A DNA stretch of 64,000 nucleotides. Source: Legionella steigerwaltii (GTDB lineage Bacteria > Pseudomonadota > Gammaproteobacteria > Legionellales > Legionellaceae). The position numbers were made by a program, and so were the translations under genes. Shown here in pieces: positions 52,326-61,518 of the stretch; position 1 is the stretch's first letter, and each line of letters begins with the position of its first letter. The stretch spans positions 253,806-317,805 of the forward strand of contig NZ_LNYZ01000013.1 in the NCBI RefSeq assembly GCF_001468065.1, written 5' to 3'. The notes under the pieces were generated by a model. It made no database searches, was not told the origin of the DNA, and saw only the letters and a program-made list of their open reading frames with translations.

Positions 52326-53498
52326 ATGTCTTCAGAGAAAATGGGGCAAGTTGCTGATAGTTTCTTGTCTAAAACTATAGCCCCGGAGGCAGATCAGAAA
52401 ACCGAACAAAAACAGCAAAAAAGAAAGGTAATTCTGAATAGAATAATTTACCCTATCAGTGCATTAGTTGCATTACCTACCAGCATATTATCTGGATTTG
52501 CAGCACTTGAAAGTGAGCATGGAAATCTTAAATCACTCGACTCTTTAAATGCAATTGGTTATTTACTAATGAATCAATCAATTGGTCAGCTCTTCTATGG
52601 ACTCATCTGTTTGCTCGCAACCGCTATTGTCTTAACTGGTCTTAATAAAAAATATCTTTTGGGCTCTACTCAAACCGTTTTAGAGCTTATTAAAAGTGAC
52701 CTTATCTATTTAAAAAACAAATTTTCAAGAAAACTGGACGGAAACAGAATTTCATTAATTGAAAATGGGCTTTTTATATGGTGCTTCATAACCAGTCTGA
52801 TTTTTGCAGAGCTTGGTAAAGAGACGATGGCTTTTTTAGGTATACCTGGTGAGATCATTGGTTTTTATCTTAATTTAATCGTGTACTTTGCTACTCGATA
52901 TGCAGGAGCACGTCGCTTTTTTCGAAATCTTCTCGAACAGAATAATACTCCAAGCTCATTTGATGCTAAATCTTCATCAAAAGATCATTTGATTGGAAAA
53001 ATAGTACTTGTCACAGGATATATGTTGGCTTTTGTTAGCGCAATTTCGATTATCATTAATTTTATTCCCGAATGTGTTAAAGGATTACAAATGCTGTTAC
53101 ATAGCAATTTGAATGCTGATCCCAAATATCAAAACATGACAGCTCTCAGTGTAGGTTTGATCGCGACCTTGCCTACTGTATTTTTCTATAGTGTGAGTAT
53201 TAAAGATTTACCCAAACATTTGGCTAAAGCTGCCCTGCTATTTTACGAAAAGATAAAGTCCCGCCATTATAAGCACGCTTTATTGTTATCTTTAATGACC
53301 GTGCTTGCTTTCGCAGCGAGTTATTTTGCCGGCATTGGTTTTCGTTTAGTGGGCACCAGCAATATCGAGCAAGGTTATTTATCCTATTTAAATCCAGTAA
53401 TCACAAGTTGGATGCCAAATACGCTTTTTATTGCATGTATTATGATGTTTTGGTCGCATTTACAACATTTAATAAATGAGCGCGTAAAACAACAATAA
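52326..53498 (+). CDS. Polytopic membrane protein of unknown function
   Basis: This 390-residue protein has ~8 hydrophobic segments: IIYPISALVALPTSILSGF, IGQLFYGLICLLATAIVLTG, LFIWCFITSLIFAELG, LNLIVYFATRYAG, IVLVTGYMLAFVSAISIIIN, SVGLIATLPTVFFYSV, ALLLSLMTVLAFAASYFAG, and a last one near residue 370. The N-terminal ~30 residues are polar and Gln/Lys-rich, with no signal peptide. I know no family and see no transport motif. ATG 52326, with AGGT upstream, is preferred to ATG 52311. It lies in the same-strand row with the dioxygenase fusion and cupin-like genes; a role in membrane localisation or small-molecule passage is conceivable. Several Legionella effectors are polytopic, so this too could be one. 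Confidence 0.65.
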   Translation: MSSEKMGQVADSFLSKTIAPEADQKTEQKQQKRKVILNRIIYPISALVALPTSILSGFAALESEHGNLKSLDSLNAIGYLLMNQSIGQLFYGLICLLATAIVLTGLNKKYLLGSTQTVLELIKSDLIYLKNKFSRKLDGNRISLIENGLFIWCFITSLIFAELGKETMAFLGIPGEIIGFYLNLIVYFATRYAGARRFFRNLLEQNNTPSSFDAKSSSKDHLIGKIVLVTGYMLAFVSAISIIINFIPECVKGLQMLLHSNLNADPKYQNMTALSVGLIATLPTVFFYSVSIKDLPKHLAKAALLFYEKIKSRHYKHALLLSLMTVLAFAASYFAGIGFRLVGTSNIEQGYLSYLNPVITSWMPNTLFIACIMMFWSHLQHLINERVKQQ

Positions 53499-53645
53499 GG
53501 GCCACAACTACTAGAGGCTTCTGAAATCCTTATCTCTTTCTTATTGCTCGATGACAAGAATTTATGTATAGTTATCAATTAATGACCATAAATTCCTAAA
53601 AATATTCAGAATATATCGATTTTTCAAGGATGTAAGGAGATGTGA

Positions 53646-54983
53646 ATGCCTAAAAGATATAAGGAAATACAAGCTCAAATAACAAAGAAATATCAACTCC
53701 ATTATCTAGACAATCCTACCTCTAGGTCTTTAGCCGAAAATATTAAAGATCTCTCTATTGATGACATTATTAATTTATTAAAAGAAGTAAGAGACACACC
53801 TGAGCTAACCGAAATGTCTATTTCCCTATCTCGAAGAAGTAATTTATTTGATAAGTTAGTGCTTATGAAAGGAGATAAGCCCCATGGATGGGCTTTAAGA
53901 TTACACATCTATAACATGGTAGGACAAAGCGATGAACCAGGCTATGTGCTAAGCAATTTAAATAAAAAAATTAGAAACGATGAAAACCATATACATGAAC
54001 ATAGTTGGCAATTGGCTTCTAGATTTTTAATTGGTGGATTTAAAAATCATCAATTTGCTAAAACTGAACTAGGCCCCTTATTCAATCGTTATAATTTAGT
54101 TCCCACTATGAAAGATGAAGTTTCGGAAAGTACATCATTTAGAAGAGCCCTATTGGAAGGACAAACAGGTATAATAGAAACTGACCAAGATTTATATCAA
54201 CAGGGTGATTTGGTTCATTACCCCATAGAAATTCCTCATAAAATCGACACTCGTGCTTCTTCTTACTTGGGCATGACAATAACCTTAGCACATACTTCTG
54301 AGCGCCAGCACGAGAACTCTATTTTCTATGAAGAAATACAAAGTGATCAAGTCGAGGAAGTTAAGGAGTTAGCAATTGAAGCCCATAAATATACTAAAAA
54401 AACACATTATGAAGCCATAAACATCGCAATCACTAATTTAGAACTTATAAAATTATGTGATCACCTGGCTGAAAAGGGATTTGTACGTTTTAATCGTTTT
54501 GTAGATCCAATTACAAAAAAACTTTCTCCAAATAACGTATTAGAAACAGAATTATTACCTACGATAGCGATGTTAATTTTACAGGAGAATGAGGAATTCA
54601 TAGAGTATCCATTAACAGCAGAATTACAGGGAAAATCTCAAAAAGAAATTCAAAAGCTAAAAGAAAAATATGCAAACAGAAGCGGTGAATTAAAAAAAAT
54701 TATTGAAGATGCTATCAAGGATATGCATAAACCTTCTTTAATGCAGCTAATTAGAACCTCTCAACAGAATTTATTTGCTAAACTATACACAGCTTCTCGT
54801 GACAATTTGGCTCCAGATGTCCTACAGGTAGTAAATAAAAGAGATAGAAAAATACCAGAACATGTCCTTGGGAGCGTAGGCTTTTTTTCTCACAAACAGG
54901 GAGTAAAGACTGAAGCAAGTAAGTTAATGGAAGAGAAATGTATCTCGCTAACCGAATCATTTCATTGTTCCTATGGGTCTTAA
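53646..54983 (+). CDS. Cupin-like protein (possible metal-dependent dioxygenase or binding protein)
   Basis: The family is not certain. The 445-residue protein has in its N-terminal half a pattern like thiol-dioxygenase-type cupins: WALRLHIYNM, then HIHEHSW (H-x-H metal-binding pair, ~residues 116-121) with the strand LASRFLIGGFKNHQF, and a second part with LVHYPIEIPHKI supplying a later His. The C-terminal half (~250-445) is helical and charged, with no recognised domain. No signal peptide or membrane segment is seen. A GGAGATGTG site overlaps the start region. It closes the same-strand cassette that begins with the IDO-like fusion. Both would be metal-dependent oxygenases if the cupin call is right; this is inferred. 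Confidence 0.55.
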   Translation: MPKRYKEIQAQITKKYQLHYLDNPTSRSLAENIKDLSIDDIINLLKEVRDTPELTEMSISLSRRSNLFDKLVLMKGDKPHGWALRLHIYNMVGQSDEPGYVLSNLNKKIRNDENHIHEHSWQLASRFLIGGFKNHQFAKTELGPLFNRYNLVPTMKDEVSESTSFRRALLEGQTGIIETDQDLYQQGDLVHYPIEIPHKIDTRASSYLGMTITLAHTSERQHENSIFYEEIQSDQVEEVKELAIEAHKYTKKTHYEAINIAITNLELIKLCDHLAEKGFVRFNRFVDPITKKLSPNNVLETELLPTIAMLILQENEEFIEYPLTAELQGKSQKEIQKLKEKYANRSGELKKIIEDAIKDMHKPSLMQLIRTSQQNLFAKLYTASRDNLAPDVLQVVNKRDRKIPEHVLGSVGFFSHKQGVKTEASKLMEEKCISLTESFHCSYGS

Positions 54984-55079
54984 TCATCTTGAGATACAAA
55001 GAGTCTACAAAATAAACTTTGAATCATTGTTGAGATGAGGAAGATATTGATTGATGGGGTTGCTCTTCGTTTGTAAATA

Positions 55080-55973
55080 TCAAGAGAAACCAGTATTTGT
55101 TACTTTAGGAGTAGGGATCGATTCGGGTTGAGAACAATAGTCATCAATGATGTTAATTTCCCCCATTTTAGAAACGATTACTTCAAGATCATTTAATGGT
55201 GCGTTTAAATGTTTGCGAAGTAAAAAGGCAATCAGCTCAACCAAACGATGAGAAGACATAATCGAGAGATGGCCATGGCGATCTAATTTACTGAGCGAAT
55301 TGGGGTTTTTATCAACGTATTCTTTAATATACCCAGACTCTCCTGGCACAATCGCATCCTCTATAGCAATAAAAAAATGATACGGGATCGTGGAGCTATT
55401 TATTATTTTTTCTTTTAATTGCTTTAGAAAGCTACTATCAATTTCCATTTCCTTAACTGAATCAGAAAACCAGGATAAAGGTTTCATTGCAAGATAAGAA
55501 CCATTAAACGGTGCTCCTATCGGAATAATTAAAAGAACCTCAATACCCGCTAATTTAGCTAAAAACTCGGCAAAATAGGAAGCAACCAATCCTCCTCGAG
55601 AATGGGCAATTAAAATAACTCTTCGGTGATGATTTGCTTTGATTTTATCTCCCAGTTGTTCTGCAAAGAATTCGATGCTTTTTCCCTCATAACGATTATT
55701 AAAAGAAAGTAAATTTAGGGAGGATATTTCATTAGGAAGACCCGCTTGAATTAAACGTTCAGCAACATTTTGAAAGGCGGAGGATTGATCTGCAGTACCA
55801 TGGATAAAATAAATTGCAGTTTCTAATTCTGGATTTCCTTCTTTGTCATAGAAAGGATTATAATAAACTTGATCTCCCGAAGGAGAAGTAAGCCAGTTAT
55901 AGGCATGAGCAAACATTCCAGTGGTTGAGATGGGTTGAATAGCCTTCGCAGTCTTAACAGTTCGCTCCCACAT
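55080..55973 (-). CDS. Alpha/beta-hydrolase (lipase/esterase-like)
   Basis: This 297-residue cytosolic protein has the core hydrolase elements: oxyanion-loop start YFIHGTADQSS, the nucleophile elbow AHSRGG (RVILIAHSRGGLV), an acid residue candidate in AIEDAIVPGE, and a C-terminal His (DRHGHLSIM). The substrate cannot be inferred; the IPIGAPFNGSY segment resembles the family of triacylglycerol lipases. AAGGAG precedes the ATG. It is convergent with the cupin-like gene and divergent from the short Cys-containing gene. No signal peptide is seen, so if it is exported, it is by a non-Sec route such as Dot/Icm. Confidence 0.78.
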   Translation of the reverse strand: MWERTVKTAKAIQPISTTGMFAHAYNWLTSPSGDQVYYNPFYDKEGNPELETAIYFIHGTADQSSAFQNVAERLIQAGLPNEISSLNLLSFNNRYEGKSIEFFAEQLGDKIKANHHRRVILIAHSRGGLVASYFAEFLAKLAGIEVLLIIPIGAPFNGSYLAMKPLSWFSDSVKEMEIDSSFLKQLKEKIINSSTIPYHFFIAIEDAIVPGESGYIKEYVDKNPNSLSKLDRHGHLSIMSSHRLVELIAFLLRKHLNAPLNDLEVIVSKMGEINIIDDYCSQPESIPTPKVTNTGFS

Positions 55974-56140
55974 ACTCCGCTCCTTCTTATGTTTTTAAAG
56001 AACTGATCCAAAGAAACATGCACCAATAAATTATTATTCCATGTTTCTTCTAAAGCTCGCCCCTTACCGTAATGAATTAAATTTAAACTACACTTAATAA
56101 TATGCATTATTCATGCTAGTGGATAAAAGGTAAGGACACT

Positions 56141-56524
56141 ATGCACATATCATTAAACAAATTTCTTGTTATTATATTATTATTAATTCTTATCGGATTG
56201 TATTATACATCTAGACCAAATTATGCATCTAAACTACCCGTTACAGTCGAAGAAAAAGACGACGCCACAATCTGTGCAGAACTACCAACAGATCCAGCAA
56301 CGCTTCCTTTTATTTCATACAACACACAAGAGGGTTTTGATGAATGTGTATCACGTTGCATGACCTCTGTAATGAAGCAGGTTTGTCGACAACTTCCACA
56401 TCAATCCAATTTCTTTTCTACTCATCCAGAGCTTAAGCAACAAATGTTAGATGGTTGTACTCAGAATATTAAACATTTTGTCACTAATAACACCCGCTGT
56501 CCTTATTTGCATTGCGAACCTTAA
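56141..56524 (+). CDS. Small membrane-anchored Cys-containing protein
   Basis: This 127-residue protein has an N-terminal hydrophobic segment (residues 7-24, LVIILLLILIGLY) that may be an uncleaved anchor, and a periplasmic domain of ~100 residues with seven cysteines (CAELPT, CVSRC, CRQLP, CTQN, CPYLHCEP end). The spacing suggests disulfides. AAGGACAC precedes the ATG. I recognise no family. It is a single gene, followed by ~365 bases without a gene. Confidence 0.7.
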   Translation: MHISLNKFLVIILLLILIGLYYTSRPNYASKLPVTVEEKDDATICAELPTDPATLPFISYNTQEGFDECVSRCMTSVMKQVCRQLPHQSNFFSTHPELKQQMLDGCTQNIKHFVTNNTRCPYLHCEP

Positions 56525-56889
56525 AGGCAAAGTAGAAAATGCTCTTTTTGACGCGGTACAAACCGAAGTAACTGAAAAATTAAATAGTAAAGAGCGTGTT
56601 CCGGTTAATCGATATTTCTCCGGAAGCCCAGTTTATCCCGAAAAATTTTCCACAGTTTGGAATCGTTCTTATAGTCCTGCTGTTGGAATCCGTGATCTCG
56701 AGCATTAGCGAGAGATCTCCTAAATATCAGGGGATCCTTCGTCGTAAACTCCTCAGGATGGTGGGCAAAAAAGCTTAACTTAATGGCAGTGACCCTAGCC
56801 CCATCCCCCACACAAGCGTGGTGGAGAGGGAATCAAAAGTGAGGATTCCTCAGGCCCCAAATCTCCTTCCTACCATCACTGCTCTAGCG
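56525..56889. other. Gene-poor gap with degenerate repeats
   Basis: No real gene: ORFs here lack ribosome sites and their translations look like repeat artefacts. The interval holds a CCCTAGCCCC...GGAGAGGG repeat remnant (56792-56830) and, before it, a GGGATCCTTCGTCG...CAGGATGG stretch similar to dispersed degenerate repeats. Confidence 0.5.
56792..56830. repeat. Remnant of CCCTCTCCC-type dispersed repeat
   Basis: ACCCTAGCCCCATCCCCCAC and GTGGAGAGGG match one half of the 10.3-kb repeat in reverse orientation, with substitutions. It is non-coding and lies 60 bases past the multicopper oxidase stop. Confidence 0.55.
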
Positions 56890-59007
56890 TTATTTTAAGC
56901 CGGTGCTTGGAAAAGGAATTACCTTGATCTTTTGCATCATGCCACCATCTTCATGCTGGAGGATATGACAATGATAGACATAATCTCCGGCAGCTGAAAA
57001 ATTAAGCTGTATGGTCATTGGACGTGATTTACATCGTTTTGTACGCCAATCGCTAATAGGATTAGAACCATCTGATTGGCCACAATTTCCAATCGCATGA
57101 GGAATGGGCACGTTATCCATCAAATAAGCGCTTGAAGAAGGTACGACTTCACCGGTGATAATGTCAGTTTCCGTAAGAATCTGAAATTTCTGTTGATGAA
57201 TATGAAAGTTGTGATCTTCGGTAGCCACATTAACAAGCTCCCATACTTCCGTTGCAGGCGTGTTATTAGGTCCTAAAGGGAGACAAATATAGGGATTATG
57301 TAATGAAAAGGGAACTAAATCGGTAGCTGGTGGACCGACAACATTACCATTTTGATCAATAACCTCATAAGCAAGACCAAATTGATTCGGATATGCCTGT
57401 GGATTACCGTAAAATATTCTTCTTTTATTACCCGGTGCTAATGGCTGACAGGCTTGTGGTACTACATTGGGATTCTCAGGCCTTATTTCACTGGCTAAAA
57501 GTGCTGAATTATAGGGAATTGGTTTGACCTGAGCAGGGTTACCTATACCTAAACCTGCAAATTGGACTTGTACTAAATCAACCTGTGGCCAATAATCCCC
57601 AATGATGCCAGTATTATGAGAAGTTGTTGTTAAGACTGCGCCTGCACCTATTCCTGGAACTTGTGTTATCACATTACCACCCGCACTAGTACAATCTCTA
57701 TAAGTAGCCAAAACCTCCACTCTTGCACTAGGCATCATTAAAATGGAGCTAGTACATACTGCTGGATTAGTTATATTACTCTCCGGACAGGGTTCTGGCA
57801 CAAATTTACCTCCCACTGCGAGCATCAAAGCCTGTGCATCAGTCGTATCAATTGAAATTCCATCAACAGCCAAAATCTGCATGAGCATGTTACATTTATT
57901 GGTCCGATCTTGTAACTCAATGTTGTATGAAGTCGAATCACTCACATTGGCTATAGCTAAAATTTCTTGATTCGTGACGTTTACCTGAGGATAAACCAAT
58001 CCAGAAACAGAATGGTACCAACTTCCGCCAATATAGTTTCCTCCCTCTATTGCACTTGAGTTTTGTCCTGGGCAAAATCCTTGGCGATTTGGTGTGTTTC
58101 CTTCAGATGCATTTGGTGTTGCTGGGCAAAAAGTGGGATCCGGGTTTGTATTGATGTAGGTTGGAGTACCTGGAAGCAGTTGAGAGTCTTGTAATGCCAA
58201 ATAGGATGTGCTGTTATCCACCTGGGTATTTGTTAAACCAGGAATTGACACATAATCACTAACCTGACCGATAGTAATCATTCCACGCATGCCCATCGAA
58301 ATTTGCGCTGATGTTAAACCATGTAAATGCGGGTGAATCCAATAAAGTCCGCTCGGATGGTCTTCTGGAACATAAATAGAATATTCTACGGAATTCGTTG
58401 GGTTAACAATCACGGTACCATGATCGTGCCCAGAACCAGTGTTATAGGGACCATTCGCCGAGTTTGTCAGTATTAAGAAGATATTATCCCCCCAGTTATC
58501 ATATTGTGGATCGCCTGGAATAGGATAATGAGGAGAAACAATTAAACCATGTGTGTGTATGTTTGTAGGGTTTAAATTTAAATTAGGAATACCCTGTAAA
58601 TTAGCTATAGGGTAGATATTTGGGTTTATCAATGGAAGATTATTAACGAGGGTAATGTTTAACGTATCACCCTTTTGAAGTTGTAATAAAGGTCCCCCGT
58701 ATTGATTATCTGCAGAGGCTGGAGTATTGCATGTGTAGGTATTCAAATTAAAATCAGCCATATCGCAAATATCCCATGTCCAAGGTACTACATTGTTATA
58801 ATTGGGGCTAAACAACGTTAATGTAGTCGCTGGTTGATTTGCTACCATTGCAATATTTAATTGATGATTGACACTTTTGAATGTAAGTGGTGGTTTCCCA
58901 CTATACGAAGCATAACTGGTTAATGAATACTGCATAGCGAGCAACACACTGGAACACAATGTGATTTTTTTAACTGCGCCTAAATTTGATAATAATAAAA
59001 AACGCAT
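56890..59007 (-). CDS. Exported multicopper oxidase
   Basis: This 705-residue protein has an N-terminal export signal (~1-40). All four copper-binding segments are present: NIHTHGL and YWIHPHLHG in the first domain, HNFHIHQQKF and YHCHILQHEDGGMM at the end, the latter giving the type-1 copper Cys-His-Met. The family oxidises metals (Cu, Fe, Mn) or phenols with reduction of O2 to water; the substrate is unknown. ATG 59007 is preferred to the GTG/ATG at 59058, as AAAGGA lies 6 bases before it. It is last in a three-gene operon after the Ig-like protein (26-base gap). Asn/Pro-rich loops (~110-340) exceed the usual laccase-like length. Confidence 0.92.
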   Translation of the reverse strand: MRFLLLSNLGAVKKITLCSSVLLAMQYSLTSYASYSGKPPLTFKSVNHQLNIAMVANQPATTLTLFSPNYNNVVPWTWDICDMADFNLNTYTCNTPASADNQYGGPLLQLQKGDTLNITLVNNLPLINPNIYPIANLQGIPNLNLNPTNIHTHGLIVSPHYPIPGDPQYDNWGDNIFLILTNSANGPYNTGSGHDHGTVIVNPTNSVEYSIYVPEDHPSGLYWIHPHLHGLTSAQISMGMRGMITIGQVSDYVSIPGLTNTQVDNSTSYLALQDSQLLPGTPTYINTNPDPTFCPATPNASEGNTPNRQGFCPGQNSSAIEGGNYIGGSWYHSVSGLVYPQVNVTNQEILAIANVSDSTSYNIELQDRTNKCNMLMQILAVDGISIDTTDAQALMLAVGGKFVPEPCPESNITNPAVCTSSILMMPSARVEVLATYRDCTSAGGNVITQVPGIGAGAVLTTTSHNTGIIGDYWPQVDLVQVQFAGLGIGNPAQVKPIPYNSALLASEIRPENPNVVPQACQPLAPGNKRRIFYGNPQAYPNQFGLAYEVIDQNGNVVGPPATDLVPFSLHNPYICLPLGPNNTPATEVWELVNVATEDHNFHIHQQKFQILTETDIITGEVVPSSSAYLMDNVPIPHAIGNCGQSDGSNPISDWRTKRCKSRPMTIQLNFSAAGDYVYHCHILQHEDGGMMQKIKVIPFPSTGLK

Positions 59008-59033
59008 AATTGTCCTTTTAATAATGGCTGTTG

Positions 59034-60638
59034 TTATAAGTGACCTTGTGTAACGCACGCCACACTGGCATAAAAATTAGTAACGTATTGATATTGATAT
59101 CCGATAACTGGCCCGTAGAAAAAATCTAGCCAGGCTGCTCCAGTGGTGATTTCGGTAGCGCTCCAAAATGGACCATTAAAATTTGATAAAAATCCGTACT
59201 GTATCAGATTGCTGTAAATATTATCTGTATTTGGATTGCAGCCAGCGCCTTGTAGACTATCACCCAACTCGCATATTGCGGGTAAATAATAATTCAAGTT
59301 CAAGGTTCCATTAGGAAGAGTTGCGCAATAACCTGCTGCATAAGTGTTTAAGGCTGCACCTTGCGCAGTAAATGCAGCAATTATCTGCGATGAATTTACC
59401 ATTCCGTTATATGAGTTAGTCGCGCCTGTGGTTATTTGATTACAGTTTGTAAGACTTGTAGAACACCATTGATACCCTACATTGCTTGTACTAATAAGCA
59501 CCGCATGATTCATGTTCACTGCGGAATAAGTAGAAGCGTTCACCGAATATACTAAATTATTATCTGCATCAACAAATGCAACAGGAACAAGGATTTTACT
59601 CGTGTAACCACTTGATGAAGTAGCATTAATGGTAAATAGACTGGCGTAGTTTGCTTGGGTTGAAGACAATGTCAAGATACAAGAAGAATTCGCTGCTAGA
59701 GGGTTAGAACAACCTGTATAAGAAACACCACGCCAAGAACTCGGAAGAGTAAAGTTCAGGGTTTGTGCCTCACCACTGATATTTGTTAAGGTTAACTGCA
59801 AACTCCCTGACGGGAAAGGCACAATTTGTGGATTGTCGCTGTACTGCGCTGAGGAATAGGTAATGGGTACGGGAGGATTTAAAGTTAAATGCGCCGTTGT
59901 TTGCGTCTTTGAACTTCCATTAGCACTGATGATCACATCAAATTTTTCTGTTGTCTTGATAGGAGTCGCTAACATGGCCGGTGTAAAATTAATCATACAG
60001 GTTTGGCCTGGCAGAAGCCCTCCCGCGCGATTACAATTACTCGCATCGATTAAGACATCATTCGGATTACTTTGAGACCAAGAAGTTAATTCGACAGCAA
60101 TACTATTTACGATTAGATTCGTTGACGCATTTTGAATGGTCAAAACTTTAGTAACGGGAGCTGTATTCAGAACTTCATATAAAATTATGGGATCACCGGA
60201 AATCACAACCAATTCAGGTGTATTGGATCCTCTAATGACATAAATATCCTGCCCGGGTGTAGGCATGCTGTATACTTTGCTTGCTTTGGTCTTTCGGCTT
60301 AAACGCAATCCTGTAACAGGAGAACGGGGCAAATTATTACCGTTAGCAACTAAAGTCAACAAACATGAGCCTTGGGGTGGTAAAACAATAGGTTGTCCAC
60401 ACACTATGGGTGCACCAGCAACACTTTGAGTGATCCCCGTTAATGGTTCAAGATTCAGTGTAAGAGGTCGGGACGAATTATTAGTTACTGTATAATAGAT
60501 GGCTGCAAGGGTATTTTGAGGCACAGAAACGCTTGTTTTTCCTGAAGCAACAATGCTTACCACTGGTTTGGCCATGACTTCAGCACAAAACAAGACCAAA
60601 AATACTACCATCAATTTACTTAGTTGATTACACATCAT
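59034..60638 (-). CDS. Secreted protein with Ig-like domains and DUF1566-like C terminus
   Basis: This 534-residue protein has a signal peptide (~1-23, ending at EVMAKP) and no other membrane segment. The N-terminal ~110 residues form an Ig-like domain (AAIYYTVTNNSSRPLTL) closely related to the first domain of the beta-propeller protein at 62288. Two further Ig-like stretches follow, and the last ~130 residues resemble DUF1566/Lcl-type domains (YYLPAICELGDSL, then FWSATEITTGAAWLDFF). Cysteines occur in pairs. It probably acts at the cell surface, possibly in adhesion. It lies between the beta-barrel gene (6-base gap) and the multicopper oxidase. Confidence 0.78.
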   Translation of the reverse strand: MMCNQLSKLMVVFLVLFCAEVMAKPVVSIVASGKTSVSVPQNTLAAIYYTVTNNSSRPLTLNLEPLTGITQSVAGAPIVCGQPIVLPPQGSCLLTLVANGNNLPRSPVTGLRLSRKTKASKVYSMPTPGQDIYVIRGSNTPELVVISGDPIILYEVLNTAPVTKVLTIQNASTNLIVNSIAVELTSWSQSNPNDVLIDASNCNRAGGLLPGQTCMINFTPAMLATPIKTTEKFDVIISANGSSKTQTTAHLTLNPPVPITYSSAQYSDNPQIVPFPSGSLQLTLTNISGEAQTLNFTLPSSWRGVSYTGCSNPLAANSSCILTLSSTQANYASLFTINATSSSGYTSKILVPVAFVDADNNLVYSVNASTYSAVNMNHAVLISTSNVGYQWCSTSLTNCNQITTGATNSYNGMVNSSQIIAAFTAQGAALNTYAAGYCATLPNGTLNLNYYLPAICELGDSLQGAGCNPNTDNIYSNLIQYGFLSNFNGPFWSATEITTGAAWLDFFYGPVIGYQYQYVTNFYASVACVTQGHL

Positions 60639-60644
60639 ATTCCT

Positions 60645-61370
60645 TTAGATTAAATAAGTGACTTCAAATTGTAAAAAATTGAGATAAAGATCACTGCTGT
60701 TCAATTGATCTCCATCTACAATCAAGTTGGACTGACCAAGACGTTTAAACTGATAGCCAATACCAAATTGCGAATGGGCAGTTATCGTTTTTTGTAATCC
60801 AACCCCCACGCTATACATGAAAGAACTTGAGTTATGATTGACTACAGGGGGATTATAAGTTTCCTCATCAGTAAGCGGATAAACTATAAGCCCTTGAGTT
60901 TGATTGAAATTCACTCCGATGCTGGCGCTGACATAAGGATTCACCAACAGTTTTGAATCGAAAATCAACTTACCTTTTGCAGCAACATCCGTATGGCTCA
61001 ACCTGTATTTATAAGAAAAATTATTAAAGGCAGGATCAGAAAACTCCCAAATAGTTCCCTTCAACGAAATAATACTGGTTTCAGATAGATTTAAACCTAA
61101 CTGTCCCCTGATATTTGATGCAACTGCTTTTTGAATCCCCAAAAAGAGCTCTGCATCCAGTATAGGCGAATTGCTACTTTTATTATAAAGATACTCCATT
61201 TCATAGTCGGTATTTCGATTAAATATTTGTGGATTTTCTTTTACTCCACTTATCCAAGAGGGCCCTAAACTTAAATCAGCCAAATATTGGAAATTACGGG
61301 GGGTGGAGATATTTGCAGCAGCAGCATAAGCAGAAAACAAACATAAAGCCAATGAAACAATTTTTTTCAT
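60645..61370 (-). CDS. Outer-membrane beta-barrel protein
   Basis: This 241-residue protein has a signal peptide (MKKIVSLALCLFSAYAAAA) and amphipathic strands throughout: FQYLADLSLGPSWISG, AELFLGIQKAVAS, VNPYVSASIGVNF, FMYSVGVGLQKTI, FGIGYQFKRLG, YLNFLQFEVTYLI, ending in an aromatic/aliphatic final strand. ATG 61370 follows an AAGGATG site and starts the signal peptide; the ORF's earlier start at 61418 is not needed. First gene of the operon with the Ig-like protein and multicopper oxidase. Confidence 0.82.
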   Translation of the reverse strand: MKKIVSLALCLFSAYAAAANISTPRNFQYLADLSLGPSWISGVKENPQIFNRNTDYEMEYLYNKSSNSPILDAELFLGIQKAVASNIRGQLGLNLSETSIISLKGTIWEFSDPAFNNFSYKYRLSHTDVAAKGKLIFDSKLLVNPYVSASIGVNFNQTQGLIVYPLTDEETYNPPVVNHNSSSFMYSVGVGLQKTITAHSQFGIGYQFKRLGQSNLIVDGDQLNSSDLYLNFLQFEVTYLI

Positions 61371-61442
61371 CGTGTGAACATCCTTATTGTAATTGTTCGT
61401 GAGTATTTCTTGTGGCAATAATATAGAAAAAATTACTTAATT

Positions 61443-61486
61443 CCATAGAAATCTATGGATCAAAAAAACGATGCAAAAATCTATGG
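61443..61486 (-). promoter_or_regulatory. Palindromic operator candidate upstream of the barrel-MCO operon
   Basis: CCATAGA-AA-TCTATGG (61443-61458) is a 7-bp inverted repeat, with a third half-site TCTATGG at 61480-61486. It lies 73-116 bases before the start of the beta-barrel gene, where a transcription factor could bind. The regulator is unknown. Confidence 0.5.
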
Positions 61487-61518
61487 GAACTCCGAGGAAA
61501 CAACCCATGAGTGATCCG

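Noticed and set aside
56605..56811. Antisense 68-codon ORF and overlapping plus-strand ORFs in the gap before the multicopper oxidase
   Set aside because: The translations have the look of degenerate repeat sequence, and there is no ribosome site.
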